Assembly: GCA_012518745.1 (NCBI GenBank)
Contig: JAAYRM010000082.1
Span: 1 to 17,381 of the forward strand
Direction: 5' to 3'
Source of the DNA: Tissierellia bacterium
GTDB taxonomy: Bacteria; Bacillota; Clostridia; Tissierellales; Tepidimicrobiaceae
Length of the DNA stretch: 17,381 nucleotides
Positions 7,151 through 14,485 of this stretch are shown piece after piece (within the stretch, counting starts at the first letter, position 1; every line of letters starts with the position of its first letter). The translations under genes were made by a program, and so were the position numbers. Below the pieces are notes generated by a model that did not search any database, was not told where the DNA came from, and worked only from the letters and a program-made list of their open reading frames with translations.

Positions 7151-9274
7151 CTATACATAGGTTCCCTTGCTATCCAATACATGAAATAATATAAATATAG
7201 TAATCAGATTCATAGATATGGATGAAAGCATTATACCTGAATCATTGAATAGAAAACCCAGCATGCTTCCCACTACGCAGCTCAGAATTCCCTTGCCCAT
7301 ATACCCATCCATTAACGCCTTAAGTTCCCTTTGTCCTGTATATATGGCGGCTATCTGTGTAAATATACTGATCAACAATACCTTGGTCCAGATAGATGTT
7401 CTCAACAATGTTAAATTCATCGAAAGTTTTCTATATATTATATTTTCAACTATCCCAATCCCTCTCTCATTTAGCAGCATTAAGCTATTGCCTAGATGAC
7501 TAGGATTTGGATTCAATCTAATATCTATATATGCTGTAATTGCGATAACCATCAACATTATAGCAATTGATGTAATTGCATTTCTATAACCCAATCGCTT
7601 CTCCATGGCCTCCGAGGCGAAATATATTGTAGAGGCCAATATCGCAATGGTCCCCCCTACATTGGCTCCAAGCCTAGGATGTGCTATCGCAGCAACGGAA
7701 AATATTAAAAATATCATCGGTATCATCCTATTGCCATATCTATTATACAATATCCCAGCGGATATGGTCGTAGCTGCTAGAAAAACCCCCATCAATTCAT
7801 TTCCAATACCAAAATATCTTGCCCCAATAATCGGATCATGGCTAAATATGGAGAATCTAGCTATAGATCCATTAGACAATAAATCCAGTAACACGATTAA
7901 AAATAATGATAATGATATGATAGCGATCAATTTCCTATCTTTATACTTGATGGCCAAGATAGCATAGAGTATGGAAATAATGCTCGAACTCAAAATGAAT
8001 TTAAAGAGGCTATCATTCGGAAATATAGAATTCAGTACGAAGATCAATGGTATCCCGTATAATATGAGCAATAAAATTCTAAATAATTCCCCCATCTTCT
8101 TTTCAAGCTCAATATTCAACCAGAATATAATCGATATGATTAAGCTTATACCTATGGAAGCCAGTGCATAGACCAATAATATCTTGACCCTAAAATTGGA
8201 GGTGGTATTAATTCTTTCATCGATGGATCGGATATAATCCAACACCCCGCGTCTTCCTATCGTTCTAATTGGATTTCCTAGCATATTTTCCCGGGATGTA
8301 TTCAGGAACTCGGCTACCGTAGGCGCGATATCTAGGTTGGATATAATCCCCTCCCTATTGGTTGTAGATGATATTATGGTTCCCCCAAACGAGGTTGCAC
8401 CCCAAACCATTATCGGGGACATCCTACTCCTACTCCCCGGATTTGGACTCAATATCATCAATAGTGCATTCTGCTCCCTAATTTCCTCCATCAATCCGTG
8501 AATGAAATTATCTATATCCTCCAGAATCAGATCCTTTTTAACATAGAAATTCTCCGCCGATAGATGGGATCCATAGCTATAGAGTCGATCTAAATCACCG
8601 GTCTCTATGATCACTAGGGATGCATCCGTCTTAATCCCTTCCATTTCCATCAGTATTCTATTATAGTCGGTTCTATATCCATGGGGATAATCCATATCCT
8701 CGAGTAGAATATCGTCGATATTGCCATGATCTATCAATCCCCTGGAATCCATTGCAATCAATGCTGAATCCCTATCCGTATTCTCCCCAGTATCGGCATT
8801 TCCAAACACCGCTGTCCTAAATCCAGCCTCATGCAATGAATCACCGAGTGCCCCGATATATGGATTATATCTATTGACCTCATTTTGATTATATAGTCCA
8901 CCAATACCTATATTGCCAATAGCATGACCCCTATATGGATTCCCACTCCTGTTTCTATATAGTGTCAGGGAATCCCCCTCCAAATTGTAGAATTCGCTAC
9001 TATTGGGATTGGCATAGGTTTTAGCAGACGAATTTATGGTAGCAAAACTCTCAGGACCATCGTATGTACCTACCCCCCTGGTGTTCATGAGCCCAAGACT
9101 CCCATTGGGAATCAACCCCTGAACACCAGGCATATGATCCAGATCCGATAGGGTGAGCTTATTTACGATCACAATATATACCTGCCCATCATTTTCAGCA
9201 TAGATATATCCACCCGTCAAAATCAGTATCGATACAAATACGATTGTCATAAACAATATCCTAGTCAACCTCAC
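7151..9274 (-). CDS. Exported alkaline-phosphatase-like domain fused to a polytopic membrane domain, function unknown
   Basis: I do not recognise a characterised function for this 707-residue protein. A signal or anchor segment (about 5-26, ending IYAEN) leads into an extracellular region of about 330 residues that is laid out like the alkaline phosphatase/type I phosphodiesterase superfamily: VYIVIVNKLTLSDL (32-45), a possible nucleophile region FATINSSAKT (77-86), GDLDR (226-230), a strand ending SPNPG (276-280) and DIAPTVAEFL (315-324). The usual metal-ligand Asp of the first strand is N38, and the usual SDHG is SPNPG, so the enzyme may be inactive or altered. From about 362 to 700 there are eight to ten membrane helices, with polar motifs GARYFGIGNELMG (484-496), HPRLGANVGG (532-541) and FNDSG (676-680). 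The start is a GTG preceded by AGGAGAGGG that overlaps the ireB stop region, 13 nt away. Context suggests an envelope role. Confidence 0.85.
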   Translation of the reverse strand: MRLTRILFMTIVFVSILILTGGYIYAENDGQVYIVIVNKLTLSDLDHMPGVQGLIPNGSLGLMNTRGVGTYDGPESFATINSSAKTYANPNSSEFYNLEGDSLTLYRNRSGNPYRGHAIGNIGIGGLYNQNEVNRYNPYIGALGDSLHEAGFRTAVFGNADTGENTDRDSALIAMDSRGLIDHGNIDDILLEDMDYPHGYRTDYNRILMEMEGIKTDASLVIIETGDLDRLYSYGSHLSAENFYVKKDLILEDIDNFIHGLMEEIREQNALLMILSPNPGSRSRMSPIMVWGATSFGGTIISSTTNREGIISNLDIAPTVAEFLNTSRENMLGNPIRTIGRRGVLDYIRSIDERINTTSNFRVKILLVYALASIGISLIISIIFWLNIELEKKMGELFRILLLILYGIPLIFVLNSIFPNDSLFKFILSSSIISILYAILAIKYKDRKLIAIISLSLFLIVLLDLLSNGSIARFSIFSHDPIIGARYFGIGNELMGVFLAATTISAGILYNRYGNRMIPMIFLIFSVAAIAHPRLGANVGGTIAILASTIYFASEAMEKRLGYRNAITSIAIMLMVIAITAYIDIRLNPNPSHLGNSLMLLNERGIGIVENIIYRKLSMNLTLLRTSIWTKVLLISIFTQIAAIYTGQRELKALMDGYMGKGILSCVVGSMLGFLFNDSGIMLSSISMNLITIFILFHVLDSKGTYV

Positions 9275-9287
9275 CTAAAGCCCTCTC

Positions 9288-9566
9288 CTAAATACCCTTC
9301 TCCCCTTTTACCTGCCCCTCTAGATAATAATTTAATATCTCCTCTAGGAATTCGTCCCGTTCTATCTTCCTAATCACACTTCTAGCATCATTGTAACTGG
9401 TTATATAGGTGGGATCCCCGGATAGCATATATCCTATTATCTGATCTATTGGATCATATCCCCTCTCCTTCAGTGCCTCATAGACCGTGAATATTATCTT
9501 CTGCGTCTCGCTTACCCCATCCTTGGTTGGTTCAAATTTCATGGTCTCATTGAAATCTCTGCCCAT
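9288..9566 (-). CDS. ireB: IreB family regulatory phosphoprotein (YrzL, UPF0297)
   Basis: The product is a 92-residue cytoplasmic protein of the IreB family. In Enterococcus faecalis IreB is phosphorylated near its N-terminus by the PASTA-type Ser/Thr kinase IreK and negatively affects cephalosporin resistance. The conserved core is visible: VYEALKERGYDPIDQIIGYMLSGDPTYI spans about 28-55, followed by DARSVIRKIERDEFLEEIL at 59-77. A threonine at position 8 lies where the kinase target threonines are found in the family, though spacing differs slightly. The ATG at 9566 follows GGAGGTG by five bases. It lies 74 nt downstream of alaS, matching alaS-yrzL in B. subtilis. The gap contains a lone TATAAT (9596-9601) with no good -35, so a separate promoter is uncertain. 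Confidence 0.93.
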   Translation of the reverse strand: MGRDFNETMKFEPTKDGVSETQKIIFTVYEALKERGYDPIDQIIGYMLSGDPTYITSYNDARSVIRKIERDEFLEEILNYYLEGQVKGEKGI

Positions 9567-9640
9567 TAAAACACCTCCATATATCTTATATATATATTAT
9601 ACAATATCAGAATAAATATTAGACATATATATCCAAATAA

Positions 9641-12274
9641 TTATTCTAGTACTATTAATGAAGGTACGATATCTAGTGCTTCATCCACCTTAGATGGATC
9701 CTTGCCCCCAGCCTGTGCCATATTTGGACGGCCTCCACCACTACCACCGGTTACCTTTGCAACCTCCTTGATAATCTTTCCTGCATGAAGACCCCTATCC
9801 ACCATATCCTCAGTAACCATGGCAATGAAGTTCACCCTATCATCTTCTGCACTCGCCAGCACCAATACCCCGGAACCTAGATGATTTCTAACCTCATCCC
9901 CTAGCTTCCTCAGATCGTTCATGCTCATATTCTTTACGCTATGGGTTATCAGGTCTATACCATGTATCTCCCTCTTGGTATGCAGGATATCATCTGCAAT
10001 AGATGAGGCCATCTTGGATTTTAATGATTCAATCTCCCTATGCTTTTCTCCAAATTCCTCTACCATATCGTAGACCCTATCCACTAGATCCTTTCTGCTA
10101 GCCTTTAAGGCACCACCTATCCTCTCAATATCGCCTTCTAAACCATTTAAGTATTCGTATACGGCCTCGCCCGTAATAGCCTCTATCCTTCTAACTCCGG
10201 ATGCAATACTTGATTCCGATATGATCTTAAACAAACCAATATTGCCCGTATTATCGATATGAGTACCCCCACATAGTTCCTTTGAATAATCCCCCATCTG
10301 CACTATCCTGACCTTTTCCCTATATCTATCCTCGAATAGGCCTATTACGCCCATCTTTTCCGATTCTTCAAATGAGGTCTCCATTACATGGACATCTAGT
10401 GCATCGAAGATTCTTTGATTCACCAATTCCTCTATCCTTTTGAGATCCTCAGCGGCCACCGCTTCATAGTGGGTAAAATCAAATCTCAGCCTATTATCCA
10501 ATACTATGGAGCCGGCCTGGTTTACATGTTCACCCAATACATCCTTTAAGGCCCTGTGTAGTAGATGCGTAGCCGAGTGATTTTTCATTATATTTCTCCG
10601 CCTTCTTCCATCCACCCTAGCATAGACCCTGTCTTCGAGGGCAAGCCGCCCGCTCTCCACTTCTACTAGATGGATTATGGACTCATCTTGGGAATATTGG
10701 GTATCCAATACCCTACCTCTAAAACCATCATTTTCTATATATCCACTATCCCCTACTTGACCTCCGCTTTCAGGATAAAAGGGGGTTGCCATTAAAAATA
10801 TAAAACCTTCTTCCCCTTCCTCTATGCTGTCCACAGTCTTATCTCCTATTACAATTCCATTGGCCCTGGTTTCCAAATTATCAACTTCATAACCCCTGAA
10901 TACCGTCTCATATCCCTTCAGTAGATCTCCATACCCATTATCTTCCCAGCCCGAATCGGTCATCGCCAATCTAGCCCTTCTTGCCCTTTCCCTCTGTTGC
11001 TGCATATGTTTATTAAACCCATGTTCATCTACCTCTAGATCTCTTTCCTCTAATATCTCCTTAGTCAAATCTAATGGAAAGCCATAGGTATCATATAGTT
11101 TAAATGCCCTGTCCCCACTCAGGGTTCCCTCATCCATATCGATCATGGCTTTAATATAATCCTCAAGTATATCCATACCCTGATGAATCGTATTTTGAAA
11201 CTGTTCCTCCTCGGCTTTCACTATCTTTCCGATCTGTTCCTTCTTATCTCGGATCTCGGGATAGGCTCTACCCCACGATTCTATAACCCTTTCTACCATA
11301 TCGTTTAGAAATACTCCCTCTATGCCTAGGAGCTTACCGTGCCTTGCGGACCTTCGTATCAATCGCCTTAATATATAGCCTCTCCCCTCATTGCTGGGCA
11401 GTACACCATCCGATACTAGAAAAGTCATTGCCCTGCAATGATCCACTATTATCCTTATAGATACATCCAATTCAGGGTCACTCTTATAGGATTTACCGGA
11501 TACGCTTTCCACATATTCCATCATATCCTCTATCTCATCAATATCGAATATGCTCGAAGCCCCCTGCATTATATATGCAATCCTTTCCAAGCCCATGCCC
11601 GTATCTATATTGGGGTGTTCCAGTGGGTGGTATTCACCATTCTCGTCCTTATCGAATTGGGTAAATACTAGGTTCCAGATCTCGATAAACCTATCGCAAT
11701 CGCATCCAGGCAGGCATTCCTCATCATCACAGCCAAATTCTTCACCTCTATCCACATATACCTCTGAACAGGGACCGCATGGGCCAATCCCCAGTTCCCA
11801 GAAATTATGTTCCTTCCCCAAGCGTATTATCCTATCCTCATCCACGCCAATCCTTTTATTCCATATCTCGAATGCCTCATCATCATCCAAATAGACCGAT
11901 ATCCATAGGTCTTCCTTTGGTATCTCCAATCTATCCGTTAAAAATTCCCAGGCCCATTCTATAGCTTCTACCTTAAAATAATCCCCAAATGAAAAATTCC
12001 CTAGCATCTCGAAAAAGGTCGCATGTCTAGCGGTCTTACCCACATTCTCTATGTCGGCGGTCCTGATACACTTCTGACAGGTTGCTACCCTTCTATTTGG
12101 TGGGATCTTTTCACCCGTAAAATAGGGTTTCAACGGTGCCATCCCGGAATTCACCAATAATAGGCTTTTATCACTTTTTGGTACCAATGAAAAGCTCGGC
12201 ATCACCAGATGTTTCTTCTCTTCAAAGAATTTTAAGAACTCTTCTCTTATCTCATGTAAACCCGTGTCCTTCAT
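9641..12274 (-). CDS. alaS: Alanyl-tRNA synthetase
   Basis: This 877-residue class II synthetase charges tRNA-Ala in the cytoplasm. The N-terminal catalytic domain has motif 1 around LLVNSGMAPLKPYF, motif 2 with RHATFFEMLGNFSFGDYF (83-100) and the GMGLERIA motif 3 block at 226-233. The editing domain carries the zinc site HSATH (566-570) and CGGTH (668-672), which clears mischarged Ser and Gly. The DHHA1 C-terminal domain ends with TGGSGGGRPNMAQAGG at 842-857. All landmarks are intact and the length is standard. The ATG at 12274 follows AGGTG by nine bases. A perfect consensus promoter lies about 120 nt upstream, but an intrinsic terminator lies between promoter and gene. No T-box core is present in this short leader. 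The gene heads a unit with ireB, the 707-residue gene, ruvX and DUF1292. Confidence 0.99.
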   Translation of the reverse strand: MKDTGLHEIREEFLKFFEEKKHLVMPSFSLVPKSDKSLLLVNSGMAPLKPYFTGEKIPPNRRVATCQKCIRTADIENVGKTARHATFFEMLGNFSFGDYFKVEAIEWAWEFLTDRLEIPKEDLWISVYLDDDEAFEIWNKRIGVDEDRIIRLGKEHNFWELGIGPCGPCSEVYVDRGEEFGCDDEECLPGCDCDRFIEIWNLVFTQFDKDENGEYHPLEHPNIDTGMGLERIAYIMQGASSIFDIDEIEDMMEYVESVSGKSYKSDPELDVSIRIIVDHCRAMTFLVSDGVLPSNEGRGYILRRLIRRSARHGKLLGIEGVFLNDMVERVIESWGRAYPEIRDKKEQIGKIVKAEEEQFQNTIHQGMDILEDYIKAMIDMDEGTLSGDRAFKLYDTYGFPLDLTKEILEERDLEVDEHGFNKHMQQQRERARRARLAMTDSGWEDNGYGDLLKGYETVFRGYEVDNLETRANGIVIGDKTVDSIEEGEEGFIFLMATPFYPESGGQVGDSGYIENDGFRGRVLDTQYSQDESIIHLVEVESGRLALEDRVYARVDGRRRRNIMKNHSATHLLHRALKDVLGEHVNQAGSIVLDNRLRFDFTHYEAVAAEDLKRIEELVNQRIFDALDVHVMETSFEESEKMGVIGLFEDRYREKVRIVQMGDYSKELCGGTHIDNTGNIGLFKIISESSIASGVRRIEAITGEAVYEYLNGLEGDIERIGGALKASRKDLVDRVYDMVEEFGEKHREIESLKSKMASSIADDILHTKREIHGIDLITHSVKNMSMNDLRKLGDEVRNHLGSGVLVLASAEDDRVNFIAMVTEDMVDRGLHAGKIIKEVAKVTGGSGGGRPNMAQAGGKDPSKVDEALDIVPSLIVLE

Positions 12275-12340
12275 CTATTTTGCACCTCTCTAAAAATTAT
12301 TTCGGTATATCTATGTCTGATATTCCTATATACTAATCCC

Positions 12341-12367
12341 ATAAAAATAAGCCCCTCCTTAAGGGAC
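12341..12367 (-). terminator. Intrinsic terminator in the alaS leader
   Basis: GTCCCTT (12361-12367 read on minus) pairs with GAGGGGC (12351-12357) through seven pairs including two G-U wobbles, with a three-base loop, followed by TTATTTTTAT (12341-12350). It lies about 20 nt after the predicted alaS transcription start, so it would both stop readthrough from the transporter gene and truncate the alaS transcript. The preceding CCCTC can also pair with GAGGG, giving an alternative fold. Confidence 0.78.
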
Positions 12368-12394
12368 GAGGGTTTGTATTCTACCTATATCTGG

Positions 12395-12423
12395 ATTATA
12401 ATTTAAACCCATGGCTTTGTCAA
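12395..12423 (-). promoter_or_regulatory. Perfect consensus SigA promoter upstream of alaS
   Basis: Minus strand: TTGACA (12418-12423), 17-bp spacer (12401-12417), TATAAT (12395-12400), an exact match to the vegetative consensus. The predicted start is near 12388, giving a leader of about 114 nt to the alaS ATG. It begins about 22 nt after the stop codon of the transporter gene. Confidence 0.88.
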
Positions 12424-12445
12424 TTAAGGCGGAGACAAAGGAATC

Positions 12446-13636
12446 CTATTTTGGTGGATCGGCCTTCCTCACCTTTCCCATAAAAAACTGAAATAATATC
12501 TTTGATATCACGATCGTGGGTATGGAGAATATCATACCTAATACACCGAATACCCCTCCCCCTATGAGCAATGCCAGCAATATACTCAATGGGTGTATAC
12601 CAATACTCTCCCCAATTATTACAGGAGCTAGAACATTATTTTCTACCCATTGAATTCCTACGAATATGATAGCAGCCCATAATGCCTTCATGGGATTATT
12701 CAAGAACGCAAATAGAACAGCTGGGATAAATCCCAACATAGGTCCAAAGTACGGAACTATATCTACCACCCCGGTCAATATGCCTATGAGTATAGCAAAT
12801 TCTATCTTCAGGATCAGGAGCAATATGGTTGTGGCAACACCCACATATAAGGCTAGCAACAATCTACCCCTAATAAACTTACCCAAAGCCTCATCGATCT
12901 CCATAAATAGCTCTCTGAACTCCCCCCTGCGCCCTTCGGGTATGGTAGAGTAGATCTTATTCGAAAAATAATTTTTATCCCTAATAAAATAGAATGTCAT
13001 TATAGGTATTAATATTAGGCTAATAACTCTTGTAAATGTCGATATTATCCCCTCTAGGAATCTGCCTATCCCATTTATAATTATATCCTCGAGATTAGCT
13101 ATGTTTTTAAATACCACATCCTCGAGACTTCTAAGTATCGGGGGAATATTGTCTATATTCATATAATATTTCATATATAGATCGTCAAGGAATTGGGAAA
13201 TCCTATCCAGATATACCGGAAGAACCACCAATAACTGCTTTATCTCCCTTCCACTCTTGGGAATTATCAAGAACGATATGATGAATATAATCCCGGATAT
13301 AACCATGTATATGACTAGTACCCCCAGACCCCTGGGTATACTATATCCTTCTAGGTAGTTTACGATAGGATTTAGAAGATAGGATATTATAATGGATATC
13401 ATTATAGTCAGTAGGATATCGGATAATATAGTATATCTTCTGGATAGTAGATAGAATATGTATATAGATATCAGTATAACCAATGGGAGTAGAAGCCTTT
13501 TATCCCTGACTCTAATCTTACTATCATCCATTACATATCTATTCCCAATATTAATTAAGTAATAGATTATAAATAATATAAGTATAGATGTCAGAATCAA
13601 TAGATTTCTAATTAAGATAGGTGATTGCGTAGCCAT
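12446..13636 (-). CDS. AI-2E/PerM family transporter (YrrI-like)
   Basis: This is a 396-residue integral membrane protein of the AI-2E transporter (UPF0118, PerM) family. Hydrophobic segments occur near 9-30, 49-66, 69-90, 105-125 and in four or so further stretches to the C-terminus, as in the usual eight-helix layout with an external loop in the middle. The family landmarks DIVPYFGPMLGFIPA (about 292-306) and APVIIGESIGIHPL (about 335-348) are clear. Members are linked to export of autoinducer-2 or to Na+(Li+)/H+ antiport; the substrate here cannot be told. In B. subtilis yrrI sits just upstream of alaS, as here. The ATG at 13636 has GGGGA seven bases upstream. It follows a small membrane-type gene from which it is separated by a 10-bp hairpin. 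Confidence 0.93.
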   Translation of the reverse strand: MATQSPILIRNLLILTSILILFIIYYLINIGNRYVMDDSKIRVRDKRLLLPLVILISIYIFYLLSRRYTILSDILLTIMISIIISYLLNPIVNYLEGYSIPRGLGVLVIYMVISGIIFIISFLIIPKSGREIKQLLVVLPVYLDRISQFLDDLYMKYYMNIDNIPPILRSLEDVVFKNIANLEDIIINGIGRFLEGIISTFTRVISLILIPIMTFYFIRDKNYFSNKIYSTIPEGRRGEFRELFMEIDEALGKFIRGRLLLALYVGVATTILLLILKIEFAILIGILTGVVDIVPYFGPMLGFIPAVLFAFLNNPMKALWAAIIFVGIQWVENNVLAPVIIGESIGIHPLSILLALLIGGGVFGVLGMIFSIPTIVISKILFQFFMGKVRKADPPK

Positions 13637-13662
13637 ATTACAGTCCCCATTTAAATAACGTT

Positions 13663-13684
13663 ATAGGCAGCCAAGGCTGCCTAT
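13663..13684 (-). repeat. 10-bp perfect hairpin at the end of the small gene
   Basis: ATAGGCAGCC (13663-13672) and GGCTGCCTAT (13675-13684) are perfect inverted repeats with only two bases between. The stem covers the stop codon of the small gene. On the minus strand it is followed by AACGTTATTT, not a T run, so full termination is doubtful; it may reduce transcription into the transporter gene or protect the upstream mRNA. Confidence 0.65.
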
Positions 13685-13851
13685 TTCCATAAGAAGTTCA
13701 TTCCATTTTTCAAGGTCAACCCTGCTTTTCGTGCGGTCCTCATAACCTTTCTCTTGCGCATAGGGCTCATCTTCGTACCAAATACCATCCCCAGGGAAGC
13801 TCCTATGATACCACCTAAAAATGCACCGTTTCTGAATCCACTATCATTCAT
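13681..13851 (-). CDS. Small glycine-zipper membrane-type protein (YtxH/YrzQ-like)
   Basis: A 56-residue reading frame encodes a protein with a short polar start, one weakly hydrophobic glycine-rich segment (GAFLGGIIGASLGMVFG, about residues 9-25) and a strongly basic tail with MRKRKVMRTARK, ending FLWK. This layout is like small YtxH-type envelope proteins and like the short proteins encoded beside yrrI in B. subtilis, but I cannot assign a function. Two ATG codons are possible. The first (13858-13860) touches AAGGAG with no spacer, so the second (13849-13851), nine bases after AAGGAG, is the likely start. It precedes the AI-2E transporter gene and shares its strand, so the two are probably co-transcribed. 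The good ribosome site and neighbour order support it as real despite its size. Confidence 0.72.
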   Translation of the reverse strand: MNDSGFRNGAFLGGIIGASLGMVFGTKMSPMRKRKVMRTARKAGLTLKNGMNFLWK

Positions 13852-13860
13852 GTACCTCAT

Positions 13861-14059
13861 CTCCTTAATCGTTTGTATCTATTATCTTGTCACCTGGGGC
13901 ATATTTAATTCAGTAAATTTATTCTAATTATGGATATTTTATTATATTAAGGCTTCATCCATATAATATATATAGAACCCTGTATTGATTTTATACCATT
14001 ATTTCAATCCATTTAAACAATAGAATCCGTTAATTATACCCATTTATACATAATTAATT
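13861..14059 (-). other. AT-rich intergenic region between iscU and the small gene
   Basis: About 200 bp with no believable gene. An AT-only inverted repeat, TTAATTAT (14030-14037) and ATAATTAA (14050-14057), lies just after the iscU stop codon but has no T run behind it. TATAAA-like and TTGAAA-like hexamers occur near 13990-14012, but none with correct spacing, so the promoter of the small gene and transporter is not identified. Confidence 0.5.
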
Positions 14060-14485
14060 TTAATGATGATCGTGAGGATCATCCGTTGGATCAAAATCCT
14101 CCAGGCCATCTATATGGACACCACTTTTTTGCGAATAATCCAATAATGCCGATTTGATAGCCTGTTCCGCTAGGATTGAACAATGCATCTTTATAGGTGG
14201 TAATCCATCTAGAGCTCCCGCAACAGCTTTGTTGGTAATATTCATGGCTTCATCTATCGTCTTGCCCTTTATCAATTCCGTAGCCATACTTGACGAAGCA
14301 ATTGCCGACCCACAACCAAAGGTCTTGAATTTCACATCTACGATCGTATCATCCTCTATCTTCAAATACATCTTCATTATATCCCCACACCTGGGGTTTC
14401 CTACATTACCTATGCCATCAGCATCCTCTATTTCCCCTACATTCCGCGGATTATGAAAATGCTCCATAACTTTTTCTGAATACAT
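14060..14485 (-). CDS. iscU: Iron-sulfur cluster assembly scaffold IscU/NifU
   Basis: This 141-residue protein is the scaffold on which Fe-S clusters are built before transfer. The three cluster-ligand cysteines are present: C33 in NPRCGDIM, C58 in FGCGSAIASSS and C102 in MHCSILAEQAI; the region around 93-102 (DGLPPIKMHC) is where the LPPVK motif for chaperone binding sits. The start MYSEKVMEHFHNPRNVG is typical of the clostridial NifU-like group and not SufU of bacilli. The ATG follows the iscS stop codon directly, with AAGGGGGG upstream, so the two are translationally linked. The C-terminus carries an acidic and histidine-rich tail, DPTDDPHDHH, beyond the normal fold, which could bind metal. 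No terminator with a T run is seen after it. Confidence 0.96.
   Translation of the reverse strand: MYSEKVMEHFHNPRNVGEIEDADGIGNVGNPRCGDIMKMYLKIEDDTIVDVKFKTFGCGSAIASSSMATELIKGKTIDEAMNITNKAVAGALDGLPPIKMHCSILAEQAIKSALLDYSQKSGVHIDGLEDFDPTDDPHDHH

Noticed and set aside
7605..7967. A 120-codon hydrophobic plus-strand frame that could look like a membrane protein
   Set aside because: It is opposite the membrane half of the 707-residue gene; hydrophobic codons often mirror into hydrophobic frames. No start signal supports it.
9567..9640. A separate promoter for ireB
   Set aside because: A TATAAT is present at 9596-9601, but it lies in a TA repeat and the -35 at any normal spacing is poor, so readthrough from alaS is the simpler view.
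12275..12445. A T-box riboswitch for alaS
   Set aside because: The leader is too short and has no AGGGTGG core or specifier stem; only a terminator hairpin is present, which I report separately.
14030..14057. A terminator after iscU
   Set aside because: The inverted repeat is made only of A and T with a long loop and no T run, so it would be a very weak terminator.
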